A stretch of DNA of 64,000 nt from DYJK01 sp040755055. Its GTDB lineage: Bacteria; Bacteroidota; Ignavibacteria; Ignavibacteriales; Melioribacteraceae. The first letter of the stretch is position 1, and every line of letters starts with the position of its first letter. The translations under genes were made by a program, and so were the position numbers. Shown here one piece after another: positions 1-7,780 of the stretch. The notes beneath the pieces are model-generated. The model saw nothing but the letters and a program-made list of their open reading frames with translations, was not told the origin of the DNA and made no database searches. The DNA is taken from the NCBI GenBank assembly GCA_040755055.1, contig JBFMBS010000011.1, positions 1 to 64,000 of the forward strand, in the 5' to 3' direction.

Positions 1-204
1 TGATAAATTACATCTATTGAGGACGGCAATAAAATCCGAACTAAACATTAAACAACAAAAAGTGGCATAACTAAAATAAGGGGTCTCGGTTTTAATGAAA
101 TCTCAACTAAGTTTGACTTTATGCCTTTTAAAAACTATTGTATAACTTTTACCAACATTATAAAATAAATACTTATTTTAATATCAATTATTTATCCCTG
201 ACAA
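1..204. other. Leader region before alr
   Basis: AT-rich stretch upstream of alr. I see no supported gene, RNA or strong hairpin. It presumably carries the alr promoter, but no convincing box stands out. The end of an upstream gene could lie at the very left edge but cannot be judged from this window. Confidence 0.4.
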
Positions 205-1356
205 ATGAATAATAAGATTAATCATCCAACCATAAGCTTGGACGAAATCATACGTCCTACACGTGTTGAAGTAGATTTAAAAGTACTTGATGATAATTAT
301 AAAAAGATAAAGAAATACACCGCACCGGCAAAGGTGATGGCAGTACTAAAAGCCAACGCATACGGCCATGGTTTGGTGCGTGTTGCACAATTAATGGAAA
401 AATTGGATGCAGATTACCTTGGGGTCGCCGTTCTTGAAGAAGGAATTTTACTTCGTGAACAAGGAATAACTAAACCGATTCTTGTTCTTGGCGGAATTTG
501 GGGAAATCAAATCCCGTTTTTTCTGAAACATGACCTTACGATTACTGCTTCATCAATTGAAAAGTTAAAACAGATTGATCAACTTGCCGCCGCGATGAAA
601 GTGAAAGCAAAAGTACATTTGAAGATCGATACCGGCATGGAGCGGATCGGTGTTCATTATTACAGCGCTGAAAAATTTATCGAAGAATCTCTCAAGTGCA
701 AAAACATAAATGTGGAAGGAATCTACACGCACTTTGCAAATTCAGAGTTGAGCGATTTAAGTTACACAAAACTTCAGCTTGAGCGATTCAACGAAGTACT
801 TCGTTTTTATGATAAACATTCACTGCCCTCACCACTTAGACATGCATCAAATTCCGGCGCGATACTGCAAATGCCCGAAGCAAACTTTGATTTGGTGCGT
901 CCGGGAATTATGCTCTACGGGGTTTATCCATCTCTCGAAACAAAAAAAACTATCGATGTAAAACCAGCACTCATGTGGAAATCTCTGGTTGTCTATTTCA
1001 AGGTGATAAAAGCCGGTTACCCGGTTGGATACGGCTCGGCATGGAAAAGCGATCACGACACACGTGCTGTCACTGTTCCGGTTGGATACGGGGACGGATA
1101 TTTGCGAAGTATGTCGCACAAAGCAAAAATTTTGTTAAACGGAAAACGTTATCCGGTCGTAGGCGCAATTTCAATGGATCAAATTGTCGTGAACATTGAA
1201 AATGATTCTGCGTACAACGGCGATGAAGTTATTTTGATTGGAAGCGACGGGCAAAATTCAATCACTGTTGAAGAACTTGCACAATGGGCGGGGACAATTC
1301 CTTACGAAATACTAACTAATATTAATACACGCGTGCCAAGGGTTTACATTGATTAA
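205..1356 (+). CDS. alr: Alanine racemase
   Basis: PLP-dependent enzyme that interconverts L- and D-alanine in the cytoplasm, supplying D-Ala for peptidoglycan. The 383-residue length is normal for the fold-III family. The PLP lysine is K49 in the motif VLKANAYGHG. Further family signatures are HIDTGMERIG-type sequence in the barrel, RPGIMLYG, PVGYGDGY and GAISMDQI near the C-terminus, and the closing TNINTRVPRVY. The N-terminus carries about 18 extra residues before the usual start of the barrel domain; no better internal ATG is evident. It stands alone on the plus strand and converges with the small gene that follows, overlapping it by 4 bp. A second, diverged copy of its last 16 codons lies at 1690-1740. 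Confidence 0.97.
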   Translation: MNNKINHPTISLDEIIRPTRVEVDLKVLDDNYKKIKKYTAPAKVMAVLKANAYGHGLVRVAQLMEKLDADYLGVAVLEEGILLREQGITKPILVLGGIWGNQIPFFLKHDLTITASSIEKLKQIDQLAAAMKVKAKVHLKIDTGMERIGVHYYSAEKFIEESLKCKNINVEGIYTHFANSELSDLSYTKLQLERFNEVLRFYDKHSLPSPLRHASNSGAILQMPEANFDLVRPGIMLYGVYPSLETKKTIDVKPALMWKSLVVYFKVIKAGYPVGYGSAWKSDHDTRAVTVPVGYGDGYLRSMSHKAKILLNGKRYPVVGAISMDQIVVNIENDSAYNGDEVILIGSDGQNSITVEELAQWAGTIPYEILTNINTRVPRVYID

Positions 1357-1628
1357 TTGCTTCTAAGTTCGCGGTCAACTCTTTCTTTTAAAAAAATTTT
1401 AATTAACGATTGATATGGAACGTCTCTTTTGTTTGCAACTATCTTTAACTCGCTCAACAATGATTCGGGCAAACGAAGAGAAATGGTTGTGGTAGATGGT
1501 TTTAATTTGGGAAATAGTGCCGGTTTGGATTTTTTCCAATCAATATATTGAGATGAATCGGCTTTAAGCCAAAACTCCCGTTCTTCTTTTTCATTTTTAA
1601 ATTTCGGTATGTTTTTTATTTTCTTCAT
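1353..1628 (-). CDS. CopG/BrnA-like ribbon-helix-helix antitoxin, orphan
   Basis: A 91-residue protein. Its N-terminal half (KNEKEEREFW, then SSQYIDW) and C-terminal ribbon-helix-helix segment (TTISLRLPESLLSELKIVAN) match the layout of COG5304/BrnA-type CopG antitoxins, which bind DNA as dimers and usually repress a toxin-antitoxin operon. Here no toxin partner is present: the 139 bp upstream of its start contains no BrnT-sized frame, and downstream is the convergent alr, with the two stop ends overlapping. It may act as a solitary regulator or be left over from a lost module. Family assignment is by motif only. Confidence 0.75.
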   Translation of the reverse strand: MKKIKNIPKFKNEKEEREFWLKADSSQYIDWKKSKPALFPKLKPSTTTISLRLPESLLSELKIVANKRDVPYQSLIKIFLKERVDRELRSN

Positions 1629-1689
1629 CGTATTTCTTTCTCAAATATTATAAAAGTATATTGCAAATCACAAGTACTAAAAAGTCAGT

Positions 1690-1740
1690 GAATCATTAAC
1701 CAACATCAACACCCGCGTACCGAGGGTTTACACGACTTAA
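1690..1740 (+). pseudogene. Remnant of a second alanine racemase 3' end
   Basis: Reading in frame from 1690, this 51-bp stretch encodes ESLTNINTRVPRVYTT and a stop. It aligns without gaps to the last codons of the intact alr (EILTNINTRVPRVYID, stop). By hand count 37 of 51 bases agree, and most differences fall at third codon positions. That pattern indicates descent from a functional coding sequence that diverged under selection, not a fresh duplication. Upstream of 1690 the similarity stops. The antitoxin-like gene lies exactly between the intact and the relic ends. Confidence 0.75.
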
Positions 1741-1767
1741 AATAATTTCCCGACTAACAATAACTTT

Positions 1768-3579
1768 TTATCGTTCAACTAAAACAAGAACGGACTCCAT
1801 TAATTTCTCTTCCATTTCTTTCAGTCCATCCATTATTGCTTCTCTTACTTGTCCGGTCTCTTCGGTTATTTCGGGAATAATTTTTTTGTAATAACTAATT
1901 CCATCCAGCAAATTTGAAATGAACAGATTAAAATATTCTTCTGCCTGGTTCGAAAGAGATTTCATCTGCTCATCCATTTTTTTCTTCAGATAATCAATAT
2001 AAAGTTCTAATTCTTTTACAAACATGTTCGGGCGGTTCGGATGTGTAATTAAATTAATCCTTCCGTATATATGGTCAACCATTTCACACAGTGTTGCAAC
2101 TTTAGAATAATATGCGAGATTCGGTCCGGGGCATACAGATACAGCACGGCTCAGTTTGGGTGTCTCGATGTTATTAACAATCAAAGCCGGAACCGTCAAT
2201 CCTTCGCAGAGACAAACTTTATTCACAATCTTATCATATTGCAATTTGTATTCATCTTCATCCTTACAATTTTCTTTTAGATCGGCAATTTTTTTATTGA
2301 TGTATGTAATCGAAGCGGTGCAAATCGGTTTGTCTGAAAATTCATTGTTGGATATTAAAAACTTTTTGGGGCACGGACTGCCCGGTTTTCCGTTTTCTAC
2401 CCTTTCTATTTTTTCATTGTCTTTGCTGTTGCCGCGCAAATTATTGAACGGAACACCCAAAGGAGAAACGTCACTTAAATAAAAATCCTCTTCTCCGGCA
2501 TCGCAAAGTTTGTGCAAAGTGTAATCATCTACATTCATAACCTCGGGAACTAAAAGGAATGGGCTTCCCCATCCAACTGATTTTACGCCGTAGTAACGCA
2601 TCAAAAATTCTTGTTCTGTAGATTTGCCTACTCCGCCCTGAACCGTGATATCAATCGACAATCTCTTTTCATCAACCGGAATCTCTTTTTTATGGAGCGC
2701 CTGAATATAGATCTCTTTCAGTGTTGATAATATTTCATCCTTTCTGTTTTTAAATTCTTCAAGGATTGGACCTAAAAGCAAGCCATCGGTAGCAAATGCG
2801 TGTCCGCCGCAGTTTAACCCGGATTCAATTCTGAATTCCGAGACCCACAATCCTTTCCTGGCTAAAAACTTTCCTTGAATCAACGCAGAACGGAAGTCGC
2901 TGACTTTAATCACTATTTTCTTCTTGAAATTTCCGTTCGGATCAGGAAAAAAATCTTTGAATGATTCTATATATCCATAAAGTTTTGGATTCATGCCGGC
3001 AGAAAAAATAATTGAGCTTTCTAATTCGCTCAATGCAAATCCGCGCAAAGCTGCATGTGCGTCGTTATATATTGAGGGTAGCTGGTTGCCGTTAGAATCG
3101 TAATTTGCTTTATCCACCTTGGTCATAATATTTACGTTAATCGAGCCGCACTCCATATTTTCCCGGAGATAGCTCTGAAGAGTACGTGTTTTTATTTCAT
3201 CATTCGAATCGAGCATTTCTAAATAAATTTTTTTCAATCCGGAAAAATCCGGAAGCATTTCAAAATATTTATTCAGCTCGCTTCCAATTTCAAATGCCGA
3301 GTTTTTCAAATCTTCAAATTTTTCTTTCACAATTTGATTAACCATATTGAGGTACGCAGTAATTCTTTTGGCTCTTGAATCTTCTTCTTTATCGCTGATA
3401 GGCAAATATGACTTCCCGTTTTTTTCAAGATAATGTTTTCTCAATTGTTCCATTAAAGTATCATCCACCAGCGACATAACAGACGAGATTCCGTACTTAG
3501 CAACTTTTAACGGTGCGTCGATAGAATAAGCAACTCCAAGAACCGGTATGTGAAATGTGTGCCCAAAAGACTGCATCAT
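1768..3579 (-). CDS. Conserved-looking 603-aa protein, possible TIM-barrel flavoenzyme
   Basis: I do not recognise a named family with certainty. The protein starts with two methionines behind a GGAAG ribosome site and has no signal peptide, so it is probably cytoplasmic. It holds the segments LGVAYSIDAPLKVAKYGIS near the N-terminus, ESGLNCGGHAF around residue 255, and VGWGSPFLLVPEV around residue 340. Their order resembles the strand-loop layout of FMN-binding TIM barrels such as nitronate monooxygenase or glutamate-synthase-type domains. This is inference only. The C-terminal half is rich in cysteine (SPCPKK, CLCEG, VCPGPN), which could ligate metal or an Fe-S cluster. The last 100 residues look helical. 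GGVGKST resembles a P-loop but lacks the first glycine of GxxxxGK[ST]. It appears monocistronic. Confidence 0.6.
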   Translation of the reverse strand: MMQSFGHTFHIPVLGVAYSIDAPLKVAKYGISSVMSLVDDTLMEQLRKHYLEKNGKSYLPISDKEEDSRAKRITAYLNMVNQIVKEKFEDLKNSAFEIGSELNKYFEMLPDFSGLKKIYLEMLDSNDEIKTRTLQSYLRENMECGSINVNIMTKVDKANYDSNGNQLPSIYNDAHAALRGFALSELESSIIFSAGMNPKLYGYIESFKDFFPDPNGNFKKKIVIKVSDFRSALIQGKFLARKGLWVSEFRIESGLNCGGHAFATDGLLLGPILEEFKNRKDEILSTLKEIYIQALHKKEIPVDEKRLSIDITVQGGVGKSTEQEFLMRYYGVKSVGWGSPFLLVPEVMNVDDYTLHKLCDAGEEDFYLSDVSPLGVPFNNLRGNSKDNEKIERVENGKPGSPCPKKFLISNNEFSDKPICTASITYINKKIADLKENCKDEDEYKLQYDKIVNKVCLCEGLTVPALIVNNIETPKLSRAVSVCPGPNLAYYSKVATLCEMVDHIYGRINLITHPNRPNMFVKELELYIDYLKKKMDEQMKSLSNQAEEYFNLFISNLLDGISYYKKIIPEITEETGQVREAIMDGLKEMEEKLMESVLVLVER

Positions 3580-3889
3580 TTTTCTTCCAATATTATTTGT
3601 AATTAGGCCTTTCTAAGTTTAAAATGATAGGAAATAAACCAATAAGTAATTATTCGGATGGCTGGATTATTTCTTTTCGTGGTTTCAAAATAGAAATAAA
3701 TTTTTTGTTTACTGCTTCAATTGGAGTGTCGTTAATAACTTTTACATTTATTTTACATTTCTGAGGTGTGCAGAACTACTCAAACGACTGTGTTAAATTC
3801 TTGTGTTGATTTCCCTCTGTGTTTCTCCGTGCTTACTCAGTGGAACTCTGTGTAAGGAAAAAATATATGTTGACACAGTAGTAAAGTTT
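3580..3889. other. Intergenic region with degenerate repeat
   Basis: No gene seen. Around 3780-3860 there is a run of CTCTGTG and TCTCCGTG words. They resemble one arm of the hairpin at 25824-25867, but no matching partner arm is present here, so this may be a decayed palindromic repeat. The right part probably carries the promoter of the 603-residue gene on the minus strand. Confidence 0.3.
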
Positions 3890-4108
3890 CTATTCTTTTG
3901 TTTTCCCGTCGCTTTTTAAAATAAATTCTTTGCTGCTGTCCAAATTTTTTGATTTCATTTTCTCTTCGACTCTCTTTTCTGCCGGAAGCGCAAAAACAAA
4001 TCTTCCTTTTAGAACACAGCCGTTACGTCCCGGCACGCAATCGGTTTTCAATCTTGTGCAATACGTTTCATTTTTATCGAGGTACTGACACGAAAACGAA
4101 CTCATCAC
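3890..4108 (-). CDS. Small cysteine-containing protein of unknown function
   Basis: A 72-residue protein whose start codon overlaps the stop of the upstream small gene by 4 bp (ATGA), which argues for translational coupling and that both frames are real. Five cysteines lie in the first half (SCQYL, TYCTRL, TDCVPGRNGCVL), in the pattern C-x9-C-x6-C-x6-C from the first of them, suggesting a metal site or disulfides. No signal peptide is visible. The C-terminus is lysine-rich and probably disordered. I do not know the function. Confidence 0.6.
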   Translation of the reverse strand: MMSSFSCQYLDKNETYCTRLKTDCVPGRNGCVLKGRFVFALPAEKRVEEKMKSKNLDSSKEFILKSDGKTKE

Positions 4109-4407
4109 TCTTTCTCTTTTTTCTTTCTGCGAGTTAACGATACTCCTCCAAAACCGCTAATGACTGCAATATAAAAACCGAAATCGTACCACCAGCCGGT
4201 ATTGTAAATTTCGTAAACTCTAACGGCGGGATTGAACAAACTCCATATTATTGATATTGGTGCAATCCATCCGTGCCAAACACCCATAAAAAATCCAGCC
4301 GGATCTTTTGCCGTACTTTCGCCGCCGCCCGGCATACAGCCGTACATAAAAATAAATATTAATAGAATGGATAAAATCGAATTTAACTTTTTCATTTTTC
4401 TTCTCAC
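4105..4407 (-). CDS. Small membrane lipoprotein of unknown function
   Basis: A 100-residue protein. The N-terminus has a basic start, a hydrophobic stretch and the lipobox-like FMYGC, giving a likely lipidated cysteine. A second hydrophobic segment (FYIAVISGFGGVSLT) near the C-terminus is followed by the strongly basic RRKKKEKE, typical of a membrane anchor with a cytoplasmic tail. It may start at the second methionine (MKKLNS). It is the first gene of a two-gene unit, overlapping the cysteine-containing gene by 4 bp. The middle is aromatic and tryptophan-rich (GVWHGWIAP). Function unknown. Confidence 0.65.
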   Translation of the reverse strand: MRRKMKKLNSILSILLIFIFMYGCMPGGGESTAKDPAGFFMGVWHGWIAPISIIWSLFNPAVRVYEIYNTGWWYDFGFYIAVISGFGGVSLTRRKKKEKE

Positions 4408-4562
4408 ATGATTATTTAATTAACTCAAGTTGACCGCTTGATATTATTTTGCATTAGTTAGACACGAATTACACTAATTACACCAATAGTACGAACTACA
4501 CAAATTATTCTATAAATATCTCTGCTTCTTGAATTTCACGTCTCGTGTCTTGCATCTCACGT

Positions 4563-6908
4563 TTAACGTTTCTTCTCTCCGCTCATCGAATACGGCATCG
4601 ATTTTTCTTCCACGGCAAATTTTTTATTCGGCTCAGACTGCATCACAAACTTCAGCTCGCCGCCGTTTACAATTTCATCGTGTGTTATAAAACTTCGGTT
4701 TATCTTTTTCCCGTTCAGAAAAATTTCTTTGATGTAAATATTCTTCCCTGAAAAATTTTCTGCGGCTATCTTAAATGTTTTTCCGTTCTCCAAATTTATT
4801 TCCGCACTCTTCACACAAGGGCTTCCGATCACGTATTCATTGCTTGCCGGTGCAACCGGGTAAAATCCGAGTACACTAAAAATATACCACGCCGACATTT
4901 GTCCGCAGTCATCATTTCCGCAAAGCCCGTGCGGTTCGGGTTTGTACATCGTGTTTACAATCTGATGAATCCGCTCTTGTGTTTTCCACGGCTGCCCGGT
5001 AAAATTATACATGTACGGAACGTGATGCGATGGTTCGTTGCCGTGAACATAATTGCCGATCATTCCTACTTTTGTAACATCTTCGCTTTCACCGAAATAT
5101 TTTTCCGGCAGCTCGAATGTAAAAAGTGAATCGAGCCACGTTACAAGTTTTTCTTTTCCGCCGAGCAGATTGATAAATCCCTTTACATCGTGCGGAACAT
5201 AAAGGGAATAATTCCATGCGTTCCCTTCGATGTAACCTTGATTTGCAACACTCAGCGGATCGAACGGAGTTTTAAATGTACCGTCCGATTTTTTTGCGCG
5301 CATGTAATGCGAATCTTTATCAAAAATATTTTTGTAATTGTTTGCGCGGTTAAAAAATTTGTCCGCTTCTTTTTGCTTGCCCAGTTTCTCCGCAAACTTG
5401 TAGATAGTCCAATCATCGTAAGCATACTCCAAAGTTTTTGATGCGGAGTTCGAACTCAAATCTTCGGGTACAAATCCAAATTTTTTATACGCGCCGATGC
5501 CGTCGTACAAATCATAATTTGCACTTGCAGTGCATGCTTCGAATGCTTTCTCAACATCAAAGCCTCCGATTCCTTTCATGAATGCATCTGCAATTACGGG
5601 CACGGCGTGATAACCGATCATGCACCAATTCTCGTTGCCCCAATGCGACCAAACCGGCAAAATTTTGTGAACACTCTGTTCGTAATGTGCGAGCATCGAG
5701 TTGACGATATCGCTTGTCTGCTTCTGTTGAATGATGGTGTAGAGCGGATGAAGTGCTCGGTAAGTATCCCACAAAGAAAAAATTGTGTAATTGGTAAAAC
5801 CTTCGGTGCTGTAAATGTTTTGATCGAGTCCGCGGTATTCTCCGTTCACATCGTTGAAGATTACCGGGTTCAAAAAACTGTGGTACATCGAAGTGTAAAA
5901 ATTAATTTTTCTTTCTTCGCTCGCATCAACAATAATTTTTGAAAGTTCATTGTTCCACTTTTCTTTTGCTTGATTCTTTATTTCATCAAAATTCCATCCG
6001 GGAATTTCCGCTTTCAAATTTTCGATTGCATTTTTTGTGCTCACGGCAGAGAGTGCAACCTTCACTAAAATCTCTTCGCCTTCTTCAGTATCAAAATTGA
6101 AATAGCATTTAACTTTGTGCCCGGCGCGTTCGGGAAAATTTTCATTCTCGTTAAACTTTCTCCAAAATCCTCTGTAGATCAACTGCTCGTCGTTGCGAAG
6201 TCCGTATGATTTAAACGGTTTCGAAAATTCCATCGCGAAATAAACGTAACGAGTGCGCGCCCATCCGTTTGTTTGCCGGTAACCGGTAATCAATGTTTTG
6301 TTTTCAACACGAACAGACGACCAAACAACTTTTCCTTCGTAATTGTAAATGCCGGAAGTTAAATCGAGAATGATGTGCGCATCTTTTGTTTTCGGAAATT
6401 TGTATTTGTGAAATCCGCATCGTTCTGTTGCAGTTAGTTCTGCATCTATGTTGTAATCATCAAGTTTGACCGCGTAGTAACCCGGCATCGCTTTTTCCGT
6501 TGCATGCGAAAACCACGAACGGTAACCGCTCTCCGGATTTTCTTTCGTTCCGGGATTCAATTGTAATTTGCCGATAGTCGGCATCAACAAAATATCACCG
6601 AGATCGGAATGACCCGTCCCGTTAAAATGTGTATGCGAAAATCCCACGATTGTTTTATCCGCGTATTGATAACCGGCACAGTATCTATACACTTCGGGAT
6701 TGTAGCCGCTGCCGTAACTGTACATTGCCGTGTCGGTTTCGGGACTCAATTGCACCATTCCAAACGGAACTGCCGCACCCGGAAATGTGTGCCCCATATC
6801 GTCCGTACCGATGAAAGGATTTACGTAATCGTATGGGGTTTTGGATTGCTGGGCGAATACAGCGCCGAAGAAAAAAACGAGTATAAAAAAAGAATACTTC
6901 TTGCTCAT
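4563..6908 (-). CDS. Secreted GH92 alpha-mannosidase
   Basis: Glycoside hydrolase family 92 enzymes are calcium-dependent exo-alpha-mannosidases that trim mannose from glycans, usually in the periplasm or on the surface. I start the protein at 6908 (MSKKYSFFIL), 13 codons inside the longest open frame, because this gives a clean signal peptide ending at FAQQ. Family signatures are clear: DYVNPFIGTD and GHTFPGAAVPFGMVQ at the N-terminus, WDTYRALHP in the middle, HGNEPSHHVPYMYN with the catalytic-region glutamate, and GNDDCGQMSAWYIFS. The roughly 780-residue length is typical. It lies alone, with a palindromic element (6992-7100) directly upstream of its start. Confidence 0.95.
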   Translation of the reverse strand: MSKKYSFFILVFFFGAVFAQQSKTPYDYVNPFIGTDDMGHTFPGAAVPFGMVQLSPETDTAMYSYGSGYNPEVYRYCAGYQYADKTIVGFSHTHFNGTGHSDLGDILLMPTIGKLQLNPGTKENPESGYRSWFSHATEKAMPGYYAVKLDDYNIDAELTATERCGFHKYKFPKTKDAHIILDLTSGIYNYEGKVVWSSVRVENKTLITGYRQTNGWARTRYVYFAMEFSKPFKSYGLRNDEQLIYRGFWRKFNENENFPERAGHKVKCYFNFDTEEGEEILVKVALSAVSTKNAIENLKAEIPGWNFDEIKNQAKEKWNNELSKIIVDASEERKINFYTSMYHSFLNPVIFNDVNGEYRGLDQNIYSTEGFTNYTIFSLWDTYRALHPLYTIIQQKQTSDIVNSMLAHYEQSVHKILPVWSHWGNENWCMIGYHAVPVIADAFMKGIGGFDVEKAFEACTASANYDLYDGIGAYKKFGFVPEDLSSNSASKTLEYAYDDWTIYKFAEKLGKQKEADKFFNRANNYKNIFDKDSHYMRAKKSDGTFKTPFDPLSVANQGYIEGNAWNYSLYVPHDVKGFINLLGGKEKLVTWLDSLFTFELPEKYFGESEDVTKVGMIGNYVHGNEPSHHVPYMYNFTGQPWKTQERIHQIVNTMYKPEPHGLCGNDDCGQMSAWYIFSVLGFYPVAPASNEYVIGSPCVKSAEINLENGKTFKIAAENFSGKNIYIKEIFLNGKKINRSFITHDEIVNGGELKFVMQSEPNKKFAVEEKSMPYSMSGEKKR

Positions 6909-6991
6909 AACAACCCTTGTAAAAACTAAGATGCAATTTATAAACAAAAAGTATTCGTTTGATAATCTTTATATAAAAATGTTCCCCGGCG

Positions 6992-7100
6992 AACGACGTC
7001 TCGAAAGTAATTGTTCAAATAAAAAATCCACGTAAATCTGTTTTAATCGGATTTTATCTGTGTGCTATTCATTAAAAAAATTTACTTTTGAGACGTCGTC
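6992..7100 (+). repeat. Inverted-repeat element, copy A
   Basis: The ends are AACGACGTCTCGAAAGTAA (6992-7010) and its near-complement at 7082-7100, 17 of 19 positions pairing. The interior shares TTGTTCAAAT, AAAATC, CGTAAATC and ATCTGTGTGCTATTC with copies B (29415-29550) and C (37323-37457). The element has no coding frame and looks like a MITE or palindromic intergenic repeat. It sits between the GH92 start and the end of the TPR-like gene. Confidence 0.8.
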
Positions 7101-7128
7101 CACACCTCCACAAATTTCAGGCGCATGT

Positions 7129-7770
7129 TTATTCCGGAATTTGTTTCAGTAATATCTCCGCATGGTCTTTGCCCCAGATAGGCATTAATTCATCTTCCGG
7201 AATAAACTCATTAAATTTTTTCACCGCGGCTTCAAGCATCGGTTTTGCGGCTTTCGGTCCGCCGCCGAATTGTTCCGGTGTATAAAAAGTAGTTGCTGCA
7301 ATTAAATAATCGGGACGAGGGTTTTTCGGATTTAGCTGCTGTGCCTTCTGAAAATTACTGCTCATTTCTGCACCGTACTTCATGTAACGGTTCATCGGGT
7401 CAATTTGAAGACGCCCTTGCGCTATCATTCCTTTAAGAGCGTAAATCTCGGATTCATCGGGTTGAAGCGAGTCTGCAATCGCAAGTAATTTAAGAGCTTG
7501 ATCAAGGTAAGCATCTTTCAGTATTGCGGTAGTATCAACAAAACTTGCAAGTGTATTGCATAGTGAAGCATAATAAAACGGAAGCCACTTGTTCTGTTCG
7601 GCATTCCCGATTCTTTCGAACGCATTTGCGGCATCAACAAAATCTTCAACTGTATTCAATGAATCCATATTATAGATCTGTTTTTTCATCGCCTCAAAAT
7701 ATTTTGTGTCGTCTGCTTGTGCAATATTTACAAACAGCAAACAAATAATTAATGATAAAATTAATTTCAT
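7129..7770 (-). CDS. Secreted TPR-like protein
   Basis: A 213-residue protein with a signal peptide ending near AQADD. The body is alpha-helical with TPR-like spacing: ALKLLAIADSLQPDESEIYALKG and the block ending FQKAQQLNPKNPRPDYL each look like a helical pair followed by a proline. The C-terminus has a GGGPKAAKPMLEAA segment. It starts 10 bp after the stop of the TonB-dependent receptor and is surely co-transcribed with it, so it probably acts in the periplasm together with that receptor. No enzymatic motif is visible. The exact partner or ligand cannot be told. Confidence 0.75.
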   Translation of the reverse strand: MKLILSLIICLLFVNIAQADDTKYFEAMKKQIYNMDSLNTVEDFVDAANAFERIGNAEQNKWLPFYYASLCNTLASFVDTTAILKDAYLDQALKLLAIADSLQPDESEIYALKGMIAQGRLQIDPMNRYMKYGAEMSSNFQKAQQLNPKNPRPDYLIAATTFYTPEQFGGGPKAAKPMLEAAVKKFNEFIPEDELMPIWGKDHAEILLKQIPE

Positions 7771-7780
7771 TTATAACCTC

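Noticed and set aside
2600..2680. P-loop-like GGVGKST in the 603-residue protein
   Set aside because: The first glycine of GxxxxGK[ST] is absent and no Walker B or other NTPase signature follows.
5607..5942. 111-codon frame antisense to the GH92 gene
   Set aside because: It is a shadow of the codon bias of the mannosidase, with no ribosome site or recognisable protein.
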